Source of the DNA: Neovahlkampfia damariscottae
Lineage: Eukaryota > Heterolobosea > Selenaionea > Neovahlkampfiida > Neovahlkampfiidae
Length of the DNA: 64,000 nucleotides
Assembly: GCA_016618085.1 (NCBI GenBank)
Contig: JABLTG010000065.1
Coordinates: 32,997-96,996 of the forward strand
Direction: 5' to 3'
Below are positions 1-11,795 of this stretch, in pieces. Position 1 is the first letter of the stretch; every line of letters begins with the position of its first letter. A program made the position numbers and the translations under genes. The notes beneath the pieces were generated by a model that was not told the DNA's origin, did no database searches, and worked only from the letters and a program-made list of their open reading frames with translations.

Positions 1-2394
1 TGTTGTATTCAATAAATTTCCATCCAAATCAACAGGTTTACTGATGAAGACAAGTTCATTTGGATAATAAACAAATGTGTATGCATTTATTTTTTTCTTT
101 GGTGAATCCCATTCCCAAAGCATTTCCATTTCAACACAACAACATTCTCTTTGAATTCCTTCTTTTAATGAATATGAAATAAACTTTGATTTTGTAATAT
201 TTGTGTCAATTGTATTCATTTTGTTTAAATTCAAATATCCATTCGCAACTTGTTGAAGTTCAAATGGTAAAATGATTTCAAATTGATAAGAATTAACAGA
301 ATCTTTGATGAATGACAATTTTGAGAACCAATTGACTGAAGAAACTGAAATTTTCATTTCATCAGTTGTATGAATAGAATCCCATGAATTTGAGTTATCT
401 GATATTGCTTGAGCAAAATTCAAATCTTTTGAATCAAGTATTGAATTTTTGAAATCATCATTATTATAAGAAGACAAGAGACCTAAAATTGGAGACATAA
501 CAATGACATCATGTTGGTATTTTGCTAAAATTTCTTGAACTTCATCTATTTGAACGAATCGCTTAAATGAATCCAATTGATGTTCCAACTTTACATCTTG
601 ATAAATTTTGTTGAAATATTTGAATGTTGGATAATTTTTAATTCTATTTGATAAACAATCTTTCAAATCTTCAATTTTATCTTTTGAAAGACAAAGATCT
701 TTTGATGATTTTGGTTCAATATATGTTTTCAAAATTTCTTCAACTTTTTTATTTTCCTTTTCGAATTGTGATTTTTCGTTCAATTTCTTTAAGACTAAAT
801 ATTCAGAAATGAAATCCCAAGAATCAGTATTATGTTGAGATTTCAAAAATTTGATGTATGCATCTTTAATCTCTTTCTTTTTTAATGAAGAAAAATGAAC
901 AACATAATTTGAAAGTTGAAATACTTTTTTTCTTTTTTCCATTTTTTGTTGATATTGTTCATCTAATCCATCAATATCCAAGTCCCAAATTAACTTTCCA
1001 AATGGTTGTACAGGAAGACCTTCCCATAACTCATTGAATTCAAATTTCATATCAGCAATTCTTCTTGGAGTTTTTGAATATTCTTTTGAAATTGAATTAT
1101 GCAGTCCATTGACAATAATGTCTAAAGCCCAATATTTAGTTTTTCTTTTGATATCATAAGTGATACACATATCAAACATGGTTGTATTTTTATCAATATA
1201 AGTCAGTTTTGTTGTTCCAATATAGAACATTGGGATTGCTTTCAATTTCTTTTCAGTTTTATCTTTTTGTCTCAATGGAACTTGTTGAGTTTTGAGGAAC
1301 TCACATCCTGGAAAATTTGAACATTTGGTATAAAGTGTTAATTGTTTCTTTTCTGGGTCATAAATGAATTTAATTAGATTTCTAGCGACTCTTCTTTGAT
1401 AAAGTGGATATGGTAATTTTGATTGGCCTTGAGCAAACAAAAAGTCTCCAAATTTGAAATCTAAGGTGATAAATTCATTGTAAGCCGTATTATGATGATT
1501 TTGAAAAACAGCAATACAAGCTTCTTGAAATGGTTGATTCAATTTGATTTGATATTTTACATTCAGAGTATCTGACGTTAAAAAAGTTAAATTTGGAAAA
1601 TAATTCATTTTAGAGACAAATATTTTGGATTGTTTTTTCTTGTGTTCTGAGATTAATTTCCAATTTGGGTTGTCATTGAAGAATTCGTCCATGAAATGAA
1701 AATCTTTTTCTTCAAAATTTAACTTTTCAAAATCTTCATCTTTGTAATTATAAAGAGCAGTAAGTCTAGGAAGTAGAACATCTCTGTTGTGTTGATGTTT
1801 TTCAAGCAACTATTTCGGAAAATTAATGGAGAGTCCAGGTGTTTTTACCTTTAAACATTCTTCTGTTCTTGTGTATCGTTTGTATGAATCATTTTTATAT
1901 TCTACAAGTACAGCTTTGTAAAAAGGTGCCAAAATATCTGTTGGTGATTCTTCAAGTGTCCACTCATCTTGGTTTAGGTTTTTTATTTTTTCCAAAAAAT
2001 GCTGTTTTTCTTCAGTCAAGATTCCAAGTTCATTTGGTGATTTTGGGGCGAGATAAGTGTTTACAATATTGTTGAATTCTTTTTTCAACTGTTTTTGATC
2101 CTTTTTTTTGATGAGTTGTTCTAAATTCTTCACACTTAAGACAAATAAAAAGTTTTCAAGATTGTGCTCTTTTTTGAGGAATTCTATGAAGCTGTTTGTG
2201 ATTTCAGGCACTTCTAGTATACTTTGAAACTGAATGATTGAATCACCAACGTGAAAAACTTTTTCTTCAGACATGTCCGTTAACCAAAGATCCGTTGTGA
2301 TTTGACAATAATAGCCAATGAAAATCAATTCACTGCCAAATTTAGAAATATGAAAAATTTCTGAAATTCGAGAAAAATGTACCTCCTTATTCAT
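1..2394 (-). CDS. Tandem RGS / START-like domain protein (3' end beyond window)
   Basis: Two exons joined by a 39-nt GT-AG intron at 1810-1848 (reading through it gives a false stop). Exon 2 is open to base 1, so the protein is at least 784 residues and incomplete at its C-terminus. Residues about 50-180 and 486-599 look like RGS (regulator of G-protein signalling) helices, for example 'IEFLKKEHNLENFLFVLSV' and 'IKFLKSQHNTDSWDFISEY'. Each is followed by a beta-rich stretch (about 231-431 and 659-784) resembling START-type lipid-binding folds. The RGS call follows known family patterns; the START-like call is inference. A decayed copy of this gene lies at 54752-55315. No CCAAT box is visible just upstream of the ATG at 2394. 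Confidence 0.7.
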
Positions 2395-2923
2395 GTCTGA
2401 CTTTTTATAAGACAGAAACTTCTTTCTTCTGTTGAACGTTATTTTCTAAAAATGGAAATTCCATTGTATCAAATGGGACGGTTTTGAAACTAGTTTTCAG
2501 ATTCTGAATACCTTCAGCATTAAGAGATTAATTATGATAGAATCTATATAGTGATGGCCATCATTCTGTTTGCAACTGAATATTCAATTTTCTCTCATTT
2601 AATTTTTTTTTCTTTTCCTGACAGAAACTAGATATTTAGATATTTAGTGTGAGAAGATTGCTAATTTTTCAGTTTTATCTTTCAATTTTTTGAATATGCA
2701 TAGCCTTAATTCAACGTTTTCCAAATTAATGAATCAGTTATACTTGTTTCGATTGTCCAAGCAATAATGTGTTTGATTGTTTTAATATTCTACAATGGTT
2801 TAATACCCAAAAAGAAAATACATTTTTGTTTTTCTTTTTGGAATTGAAAAATGGTTTTAATTGGATATTTACCTTCCAAAATCCTTCAATCAAACAAAAC
2901 TCAATTTGAAAAAAGGACACAAC
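2395..2923. other. Intergenic, no gene seen
   Basis: About 530 bases between two divergent genes. Short open frames here lack coding character and conserved motifs. No tRNA-like arms or repeat were noticed. It presumably holds the promoters of the flanking genes. Confidence 0.5.
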
Positions 2924-3383
2924 ATGGGCTTATGTTTAGATATTTGTTTAGGTTTGATATTTATAAAACTCATTTTTAAGGAGGTGGAGCTCATTATCAT
3001 CACGATTATGATGACCATCATCATCATCACCACCATAACCATCACAACCATATGAATAGAGGTGGATATAACCGTGGTTATGGAAAACAACATAATTATT
3101 CATCTGGAGGAAATACATATTCAGGTATTCTCAAACAAATAATTCTAATTTTTTTCAACACAGGAACCATTGGAGGTGGCTCATCAAGTGGCTATGGAAA
3201 TAGTGGAGGATATAACTCAGGTTATGGAAGTTCTTCTAATGGAGGAAATTCGTATTCAGGTAAATAAAAAACAAACATTTATCCACAGGAACGATTGGAG
3301 GAGGTTCTTCAGGAGGATACAACTCAGGATATGGTGGATCATCAGGAGGAAATACATACTCTGGAACTATCGGTGGATATTAA
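2924..3383 (+). CDS. Small His-rich, Gly/Tyr/Ser-rich low-complexity protein with acylation-type N-terminus
   Basis: Four exons: 2924-2951, 2981-3124, 3164-3259, 3289-3383, with introns of 29, 39 and 29 nt. The start was chosen because splicing 2952-2980 joins MGLCLDICL to the His-rich stretch in frame. MGxCxxxC at the N-terminus looks like a myristoylation/palmitoylation signal (inference). Next come a run of His with Asp/Asn, then Gly/Tyr/Ser-rich repeats. Exons 3 and 4 both begin with 'GTIGGGSS' and exons 2 and 3 both end with 'YSG' at phase-1 introns, so the repeat has grown by exon duplication. No enzymatic domain is visible. It could be a membrane-attached low-complexity or metal-binding protein; the function is unknown. 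Confidence 0.75.
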
Positions 3384-3591
3384 AAATAAAATGTAAAAAA
3401 ATATTTTTTCATTTGTGAAAAAGTGCCCACAATTTTTTTTCCGTCTTGTGAGGTGTTGATTTGATGAAAAAAATTTCAATCGGAAATTGAATGATGACTT
3501 GTAGGGTAATCTCAACAGAAAATGTGGACACCTTAAAAATACCAACTCGTACTAAGTTTACTGACAAAAAAATTTGCATTTTTTGTTAATG

Positions 3592-5491
3592 TCACCAGAA
3601 GAAAGATGTGATGGATTTTTTTTCTTCTTCTTTTTCATTGTCTTGCTTTTGAAATCCAAACAATGATAAACTATCTGAAATGATGTTTGAACTTTTGGAT
3701 TCTTCATTTTCATCATTTTGAATTCCCAACAATGACAATCCATCATTTAACATATTTTTTGAAGTCATTTTGACATCTCTTGTTATATTTGATATTCTAT
3801 TTAATTGAACTAATTCTTTTGATTTTTCTATTACATTTGTGATGCTAGATTTCCGATTGGAAAATTCTGAAGTTTTTCTTCCTTCAATCATGTCCAATAA
3901 ATCATTGATATCAGGTCGATCAGAAGGATTTTTTTGTAGAGTATGCAAAATTATATTTAGAATCAAGTTTGATTTGAAATCTCTTGAATAAATTTCAGAC
4001 ACTATCCATTCAACAAAAGCGAATTCCCCACTTTTAAACAGTTCAATGTACATTGGGTTTTTCAATTCAAGAGTACATAACTCGAAGAATATACATCCTA
4101 AAGACCAAATATCACCTTCTTTACCAAATATTTTTCCTTCTCCATCTTCAAACTGACCAATAAAAATTAAGAAATATCTTACATATTCACAAGCCATGTA
4201 ATTTTGTGTTCCAGCAAATGTTTTGGCAACAGAGTGTGTGGTATCTTTCATTAAACCAAAATCACCAATTTTCAATAATTTACAATTTTTTGTCATGAAA
4301 ATATTTCCAGGTTTCAAATCTCTCTAAAAAATTAATTATACATCAATTCTTACATGAACTAAATTTTTCTGATGCAAACATTGCACTCCTTTAATCATTT
4401 GCGTCATGAAATCTTTAATTAACTCTTCATTTAATATTTCTTTCTTTTTTTGAGCTTTTGAAAGATATTGAGACAAATCTCCATTCTTATAAAATTCCAT
4501 GACAAATGACAATTTTTTCAAATCTCCACTCACAAAATAGTCTTTGAATTCTACTAAATTTTCGTGATGAATTCTCTAAAATGTAAAAAAAACATAAATT
4601 TTACCTGCATCAGAACAACTTCTTTTAATGAATCATTTAATGAATTTCCATCATCAATTTGAACTTTTTTAAGAGCAATTTCTTCATTATTTCTTTTATC
4701 AGTAGCTAAAAAAACAGTACCCATTCCTCCTTTTCCAATTTTTTTAATGATTTCATACCGATTTTCTTTTGATTGATTTTTTTTTTCATTTAAATCTTCT
4801 TCAGGATTATAATCATCTTCAATTGTTTTTTTATCAGATTCTATGTGAAATATATCATCTTCAATTTCTCCTAAAGATTTTCTGGTTGATTTTACAATAG
4901 GTTTTTCTTGGATTTCCATGCTTTGTCTTTTTCTCATTTGAATAGTTGGATTTTCATTCAATAATTTGTTTCCATCTTTTCTATCACCAATATTAAAAGT
5001 AGTGACAGAGAAATAAATTGTTCCTTTTGGTACTCTTTGAAGTTCTAATTCAAATTCTTTTAACTCGTTCAAATACAACTTGGAAAGGTTAATCTTTTGT
5101 TGAAAAGTGAGATTTTTTAGAATATTTATCTTACTTTCGTACATCCAAAAAACTGTGAAGATTTGAATAAACCAGCTTTGGAGTAAATTTCAACATACAA
5201 AAAGTTGTCCAGATTTTCAAGCTTTAAAAAATATAAAATTGGAATTAAAAATTTACTGGAATCCATATAACTTCTTCAAACTCTGGATTAATTCCTTTTG
5301 CAGTTGAACTTTCTTTTTTTATTTTAATTTTTGATTCATCTTTGAAAATTTTGAAAATAACACAAGAAGACAAAGAGGAAGAATTTGAAGCTAAATTCAT
5401 TATTTTATGTAATTTAATCGCAATTCCTATTATATGAATCACTTTTTTATTTTTTACCTGCATCTTCACTCTTCTTTCGAGAGTAGGACAT
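3592..5491 (-). CDS. C2 domain-Ser/Thr protein kinase
   Basis: Seven exons with introns of about 30-41 nt (for example 5427-5457, 5222-5256, 5094-5134). The start ATG at 5491 gives MSYSRKKSEDAG and reads in frame into a C2 domain through the first intron; a CCAAT box lies at 5496-5500. The C2 domain spans about residues 12-110 and a charged linker follows. The kinase domain shows the Gly loop 'IGKGGMGTVFLA', the VAIK-type Lys in 'EEIALKKV', 'HRDLKPGN' and 'DFG', so it should be active. The activation-segment motif reads 'YMACEY' where most kinases have 'YMAPE', an oddity. The Ser/Asp-rich tail ends SFFW. The C2 domain suggests calcium- or lipid-dependent membrane recruitment (inference). Confidence 0.85.
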
Positions 5492-5609
5492 TTGGCCAAT
5501 GGAATTTTCCCAATACATGATTCAACAAAAAGAAAATGGAAAAGATGATCCAAACATAATTCAAAAATCTATTCCTAAAAGGAAATCAAATAAAAACAAA
5601 GAAGAACTT

Positions 5610-6464
5610 TTATTTTTTTTCAGTCTTTTGTTCTTCTGTCTTCTTTTCATCAGTTTTATTTTCATTTGTATTTTGTTCACCATTCTTATTCGCAGCAATT
5701 CTTTGAAGAAACACAACATCTTTACATTTCATGTCTCCCTCACCTTCTTTCAAAACAGCAGGGAAAGTTGCAAGAGCACGATGAAGAAGGAATTTCTTAC
5801 CATCAACATCTCTGATTGTTTGACCTCCAATATAAACACCATCTCCAAGTTCATCATGTTGTAATTCAAATACCAAAGGAAGAATTCCAGTTTCAGTTTC
5901 AGCCAATGGTAATTTGTTCCAGAAAATGATTTTTGGAAAAACTTCTTGTCCTTGTTCATCAACGTAATCCATTTCACCGTATCCAATGAGTTGATTTTGC
6001 ATTATTTTTTTTCCAGCCATATTTGGAATATCAACACCTGCTTCATTCAAAACTTTGATGACCCATAAATCAGTTTTGACTTCAACATTTGAGCTTGGAA
6101 ATGCAGATTCTTTTATTTTATCTGAATAAGCTCCAGCAAGAATATGTCTATAAGCAGGGTTAAATTGAACTCCAACTAATTCAAGACCTTCTATTGGTTG
6201 AGTGAAATCCCATCCATAAACTTCTTTGATTTTTTCAATAGCTCGTTGTTTATATTCATCAGTCATTCTTTCTTTATCCATTTCGATTAATACAGGATTA
6301 GCTTCAGTGATTTCACCTCCAAGGAGATGATCAAAAGCAGCTTTGAAAGCAAGGCATTTTTTGAGTTGATCTACAGGTTTATCAGTTGGTTGTTGTCCAT
6401 TTGGTTCTTGTGATTGAATTGTGAGAACGAAAAAAATTGCTAAACAGAGGAGTAATAACTTCAT
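5610..6464 (-). CDS. Secreted or ER-lumen protein of unknown function
   Basis: Single exon of 284 codons from the ATG at 6464 (MKLLLLCLAIFFVLT...). The first 20 residues form a clear signal peptide with likely cleavage near 'TIQSQE'. The mature part has few cysteines (in 'KKCLAF' and 'DMKCKDV') and a repetitive Lys/Glu/Thr-rich tail. No catalytic motif or known domain was recognised. The open frame can be read a few residues further upstream only from a non-ATG codon. Confidence 0.8.
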   Translation of the reverse strand: MKLLLLCLAIFFVLTIQSQEPNGQQPTDKPVDQLKKCLAFKAAFDHLLGGEITEANPVLIEMDKERMTDEYKQRAIEKIKEVYGWDFTQPIEGLELVGVQFNPAYRHILAGAYSDKIKESAFPSSNVEVKTDLWVIKVLNEAGVDIPNMAGKKIMQNQLIGYGEMDYVDEQGQEVFPKIIFWNKLPLAETETGILPLVFELQHDELGDGVYIGGQTIRDVDGKKFLLHRALATFPAVLKEGEGDMKCKDVVFLQRIAANKNGEQNTNENKTDEKKTEEQKTEKK

Positions 6465-6645
6465 TTTTTTTTTGTTTTGCAAACTGAAATGTTAGTGGAA
6501 TATCTACATCTATTTATAGAAGCCAGTGATCAAGATCAGTTAAGATCTGAGGATCACATGTTTTTCATTTGTTCTTTTTTGTATTCATCCAGAGCCCATT
6601 TTTGTTTGTGGAATCAGACCAATCAGATAAATTTGTATTGTTTTA

Positions 6646-7178
6646 ATGGGTTTTGTGTTGAGAAGAAGTTTGGATTTTGTTAAAAAATACAGAAATTATG
6701 TAATAGCATCCGCAGTTGGAATTTCGATTTATAAAAGAGAAGGTTTTGGAAATATATTTTATTTCTATTATCATTCTGCCAAAGCTAATAATTTTGCAAA
6801 AAAAAAAATGTACTCAGAAGCAATACACGAATATGATTTAATCATAGAAAAAAATCCAGCAACTCGGTTTGAAAAAGGTTCTTAAAAAAGAAAGTGTTAA
6901 ATTTTTTTTTTGAAGCTGAATATTTGAAGTCAATTGGAAGACTGGACGAAGCAATTTTGGAGATGGAAAAAATGATAATTGAATCAAAATATGAAATAAT
7001 AGCATCATTGGCGTATGGAAATAAAGCCAATTATTTGATAGAAAAGAAGGAATATTCAGAAGCATTGGATGTTTATCGTGAGATGATTAACAATTTTCCA
7101 GAAATTAACAAAGATGACATTATGAAAAAAATGGATTATTTAGAGTATTTAATTGATTCAAATAAACGAAAAAGTTAA
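6646..7178 (+). CDS. TPR repeat protein with N-terminal membrane segment
   Basis: Two exons split by an intron at 6878-6915 (38 nt); splicing restores 'EKAEYLKSIGRLDEAI'. The N-terminus (MGFVLRRSLDFV...) is basic and followed by a short hydrophobic stretch, so it may be a mitochondrial or membrane anchor. Then come tetratricopeptide-like helices: 'NNFAKKKMYSEAIHEYDLI', 'YLKSIGRLDEAILEMEKMI' and 'YLIEKKEYSEALDVYREMI'. A CCAAT box lies at 6619-6623, 22 bases upstream of the ATG. The stop codon overlaps the stop of the convergent transporter gene by 3 bases (7176-7177 shared). Partner unknown; TPRs usually mediate protein-protein binding. Confidence 0.75.
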
Positions 7179-8396
7179 ATTTGTTCAATCATTTCGTCAG
7201 AAATCAAATTTTCAGTTGGATTTGATTCTTCATGTTGTACATCCGTTTCTGGAACAGAATCATCATTCAGTTCATTTACAGTTTCTTCATCAATTTTATT
7301 TTCCATTTCCTGAGGTTTTTCTTCAAAATTTTCATCAATTGCGTTGTAAACTAAAATTCCAATCACTGTCACACAAAATGAAAGAAAGTAATACCATTTA
7401 GGCTTGAAAAATTACAAATTTCAAAAAGTTACCACGAAAGCAAATATTATTATACTTGTAATTAATGAATATACATTCACTGTTAACAATGAAATATTCA
7501 AAAAAGTTGCAGAACTCAATGTTATCAACACTGGAATTGAAGTATAAAGCAAAAACATAACAGATGTAAATGCGCATAAATAGGCGACTATACTCCAACT
7601 CCAATTAATTTGAATGATTTCTTGATGCTCAAATAAAATTCTAAAGTCAAAAATAAATGTTGAAGTACCCTTGAAAAATACTGATCCAGAAACCAAAAAA
7701 ACCAACCATCGACAAAACTTCAACTGAATCTAATAAAGAACTTTCTTTCTGTTTCATCAAATATTCAACTGCTACATTGCCTGAAAAAATTAGAATTTCA
7801 TTTTTTTGTAACTTGATGCATAGAATATTGTGGCAACAATCACACATATATTTCCAAACAAAATCATCTTTGCGCTACTCGAATTTGTTTCACTTGTAAC
7901 AAAATAATCAGCCAATATCAATCCAAAAATTCCAGTTAAACAAATTATCACTCCAATAAAATGATTCCATTTATATTTTCTCCTCAGAATGAATATCGAC
8001 AGAATCATCGCAGAAGGAGTTGAAAATGATAATAATAATGACGCATTTGTTATAGTAATATATCTATATGCCAAAATTGCAAGAAAATTTGCTTCAACAT
8101 CCACAAATCCAACAATTGAATATTTCCAAAATGAAATAATTCTCTTCTGCTTCCATGGCAGAATAGTTTTTGATTTGATACAAAATAAAGTGTAATAAAC
8201 AACAAATAAGGTCAAATATAAAATTGAACTTTGAGTTGTTGGAATATCAACACCATTTTTATTCAACAAAGTTGATAACACCTTTTTTGTTTAGTTTTTT
8301 TTTTGGGTATAATCCTACTCCTGTGGATGAATTCAACATGGCTACAAATTGTCCAAATACAAAAATACCAAAAAACTTCAGAATTTTTTGTATCAT
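7175..8396 (-). CDS. SLC35F-type (DUF914/EamA) solute transporter, copy 1
   Basis: Multi-exon gene. Exon 1 (MIQKILKFFGIFVFGQ...) is joined through an intron in 8281-8320; further introns lie near 7770-7800, 7650-7680 and 7405-7435. The protein has about ten hydrophobic helices and family hallmarks such as 'VDVEANFLAILAYRY', 'FSTPSAMILSIFILRRKY' and 'FLLYTSIPVLITLSSATF', which match the SLC35F1/F2 (DUF914) branch of the drug/metabolite transporter superfamily. The C-terminus is an acidic cytosolic tail. Substrate unknown. It lies head-to-tail with a paralogue (8497-9740) in the same orientation, so this is a tandem duplication that has diverged. Confidence 0.85.
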
Positions 8397-8496
8397 TTTC
8401 TGTTGAGGTGCCTTTCCAAACTGATATTTTTATCCAATAAAATTGGTTTATCTTTCAATTATAAAATTGAACACAAAAAAAGGTTTTAGTATTTTT

Positions 8497-9740
8497 TTAT
8501 TCAGAATAATTTATATTTACTGTTTGTTGTGATTCTACATTCGAATTGTTTTCAATTTCTATTGTTGAAAATTCTTCATCAATTTCTTCAAGAAATTCTT
8601 TCTTTTCCTCGTCTTGTTGAGGCTGTTCTGACTTTTCATTACTTTCAGGTAATAAACTATAACTTGATATTCCAAGTATTGTAACTCCTAATGAAGCAAA
8701 ATAAAACCAACGACTCTAAAAAGAAACATAAAAATTAATTTGTTGTTTTTTACATTGAAACCGAAAAGCAAAATTGAACCGAAGAATGCATAAATATTTG
8801 ATGTCAAAAATGATAAATTCATGAAACTTGCTGAACTCATGTGTACTAAAATTGGTATAAAAGAGTATAATAAAAATTGAGATAAATCATATGATAAAAT
8901 CAACAAGACAATCTCAAAATCCCATTTGATTTTGACCAACGTAGCATGTTCTAACAGTAAACTATTGTAATATATTTTTAAAAAATCAATTAAAATTCAA
9001 ACGTCTGCAAAACACTGAAACAGAAACCAAAGAAACCCATTGTTGATAAAATTTCAAAAGGATCCAAATTGGATTCTTTCATGGTGTATTCAACGCCAAC
9101 ATTTTGTGCTGAAAAACAAAATGCACTTGCTAAACACAATCCATTGCCTATAAGTATTTTTAAAGCTGTTAACTCTTCATTTGAATTTTCACTCAATGTT
9201 AAATAGTCAGCAACAACCAAACCAAACAATGCAAACAGACATATCCCGACACCCAAATAGTGATTTACTTTATATTTCTTTTTTAATAGAATCTTTGACA
9301 AAATCATTGAACAAGGAGTAGTAAATGATGCTATCAATGTTACATAAGTTACACTTGTATATTTCAACGAGGTGACAACTATTCAAAGGTTAATGTTCAT
9401 TATTCAATAAATACCTAAAAAATTTGCTTCTACATCAAATAATGCAATTATTAAATATTTCCAAGCAGGTACACTTCGGTTTTGATTCCATGGCAAAAAA
9501 GTTTTTTTTTTAATTGAGTAAAGTGGATAAAAAACGAGAAATAAACTTGCATATAGCAGAATAGTTTGAGCAGTTGGAATAGGAGCTATTTTTTGATAAA
9601 GTAATGAAATTAAAATCTTGAAGAGAATTAATGTGAAATTGAAATTCTTACTGCGTTGAGTGCATTAAATCCTGACATGAGTTGACTTAAAGCAATAGTT
9701 CCGACCAGTTTTAGTGATCTAAGGACAACCAACTTTCTCA
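8497..9740 (-). CDS. SLC35F-type (DUF914/EamA) solute transporter, copy 2
   Basis: Five exons. The ATG at 9740 gives MRKLVVLRSLKLV; introns lie near 9610-9650, 9368-9412, 8960-9000 and 8712-8750. 'FDVEANFL', 'SFTTPCSMILSKILLKKKY' and 'FIPILVHMSSASFMNLSFL' align with copy 1 and with SLC35F1/F2 transporters. The acidic C-terminal tail rich in Glu and Gln ends at 8497. A CCAAT box at 9772-9776 (31 bases upstream) supports this start. Probably located in Golgi, endosome or plasma membrane by family analogy; substrate unknown. Confidence 0.85.
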
Positions 9741-9898
9741 TTTTCACTTAATCTAAATTTATCCTTGTTGGGCCAATGAAAACGTTGCTGAACTGATAAA
9801 AAAGGATCAAGAAGGAGAATTGTGAATTGTAAAAAATAATTTGAATTTGAATATGTTAGAATGTCATGGAAAATTCAACCAATTAACTATTTTGGAAG

Positions 9899-11792
9899 AT
9901 GAAAAATTTTTGTTTATTCGTTTTCCTTGTTCTTGTGACACTTTCAACAAGTCAAGAGAACTGGATTGTTGGAACATCAAGTAATTCTATATTACCACCA
10001 ATAAATGGTAGAACTGATTACGTCAGTAAGACAAAAAACTAAAAAAAAAGTTTAAAATTTATAAAGAACAAATGCCTGAAGATGATTCAGATTCTCCAGG
10101 TACATTTACACCAAAATTTGATACTGGTCCTTCCTATGTAGCTAATGGTAAAGGATTTGCTTACTGGGTTAGAAATGAACTCAATTGTACTGCTGTAACT
10201 TTAAAAACCTCTGCAAAACAAACTTTGATTATTATCAGTGTGAATGTTTATATGATATTCAAGTAAGGAAAAACTGAATGAAAAAACTAAAATTCTGCAG
10301 GAATGATTTTCAATTTTATGAACAATTAGTTAGAAGAAAAGTTGGTCTTAAATTTGGTGATTTGAAATTCATTAACCATGCAACACACAATCATCATGGT
10401 CCAGATAGTGCTGGTTTAAACCCAATTTATTTGATGAATAGAAAATATTTTGCTTATATGCTTGATATTATGGTTCAAACAACTGTTGAAGCATTGGAAT
10501 CTGCAGAACCTGCAATTTTAAGAATTTCATCAAGTAAATGGCTTTTTGGTATGTCAGATGGAAGAGATCCAAGAATTAGAGATGATGATTTGAGAATTAT
10601 TCAAGCAGTGTCAGTTAGAAATAGACGAATCATAACTCATATTGTTCAATGGTCCAATCATCCAGAAGTTACACTTGGATTCAGTCCAAAAGTTGATCCA
10701 AAACATTGTGAACAATTAAGAAAACCAGGATGTTCCGCAAATGGTCAATATTTATCTGGAGATTTTGTTGGAGTAGCTGAAAGGCTTTTAAAGAAAAAGT
10801 TCGGTTCAACTTTATGCTATTTGAATGGACCAATTTGTGGTATTAATCCATTAAGAGCTGAAGTTTGGGAAGTCTCAGATAAATTTCCAATCATTGGTGA
10901 TGGTGGAAAAATGCCAGATGGAGCCACTAATATTCCAAGAAATTTCAGAAGAGAATTTGTGATTGGAAGAGAATTAGCAAACAAAATTGAAAAAACTGTA
11001 CAAGAATCAACTATTCTCAGACCAGTTGAATTCAAACACACATCACAACATTTCTATTCAAGAAATACAAATATTAGATTTCGTTTAGCAATGGCTATCG
11101 TATCTCCAGCAGCCAATAGAAGTGCTGCTGGATATACACCAAGAAAAAGTTACATTTGTTCTGATCCATTAAATCCTACAGATGAGACATGCAAAGAAGA
11201 TGGTTATAAAAACACTTTCAATTCAGATTTTCCAATGATTCTAAGAAAAGGAGAATTTTTAAAATCTGTAATTCATTTAATTGATTTGGGTCCTTTGAGA
11301 ATCATCACTGGACCAGCTGAAGTCACACCAGAATTATTCATTGGATTACCAGCTGATTTTGGAATCAAATATTATCAAAATCCAAATTACCATGCTGTTG
11401 GTGAAAATTACACAATGCCAGGTCATGTTTTACAATATATGAAATGTAAATTTTGTTGGTTTGTTGGTTTAGGTGATGACGAATTAGGATACATGATTCC
11501 TATTTCGGATCACAGAATTAAATGTCCATTTTCAAAAATTCAATGTTCAAAACTTGGATTGACTTATCATGATTCAATGTCTGGAGTTGAATGTAAATGG
11601 GTGATTGAAAATGAACAAAAAGCAAAAGAAAAATATGGTAAAGTCTATCCTGAAGTTTTGTTCTTGTGCAGATATGGATTAATTGATCAAGCACGACATC
11701 ATTATGAAGAAGTCAATGGATTAGGTTGGGATTTAGCAAAAGATTACATGAATGGTGTCAGAAAATTGTTCTCAAATAAAAATAGAAAATAA
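9899..11792 (+). CDS. Secreted neutral ceramidase-like amidohydrolase
   Basis: Three exons: 9899-10025, 10067-10263 and 10302-11792 (introns 41 and 38 nt). The signal peptide MKNFCLFVFLVLVTLSTSQ is encoded by exon 1, with CCAAT at 9879-9883, 15 bases before the ATG. The core contains 'ATHNHHGPDSAG', resembling the zinc/active-site 'THTHSGP' of neutral/alkaline ceramidases. Later come 'WSNHPEVTLG', 'YLSGDFVGVAERLLKKKFG' and 'LNGPICGINP', which match the family order (Hx-rich strand, GDFxG, NGxxGxxNP). Substitution of the usual Ser in the THSGP-type motif makes the exact substrate uncertain. Likely secreted or lysosomal. The 3' end lies 3 bases from the stop of the convergent receptor gene. Confidence 0.7.
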
Positions 11793-11795
11793 ATT

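Noticed and set aside
3000-3060. CAT/CAC-rich run considered as a simple-sequence microsatellite
   Set aside because: It reads in frame as the His-rich part of the spliced gene at 2924-3383 and mixes codons, so it is coding.
4170-4200. Apparent 10-residue insertion after 'MACEY' in the kinase
   Set aside because: It matches a 30-nt GT-AG intron that happens to be in frame and stop-free; removing it gives a normal kinase activation segment.
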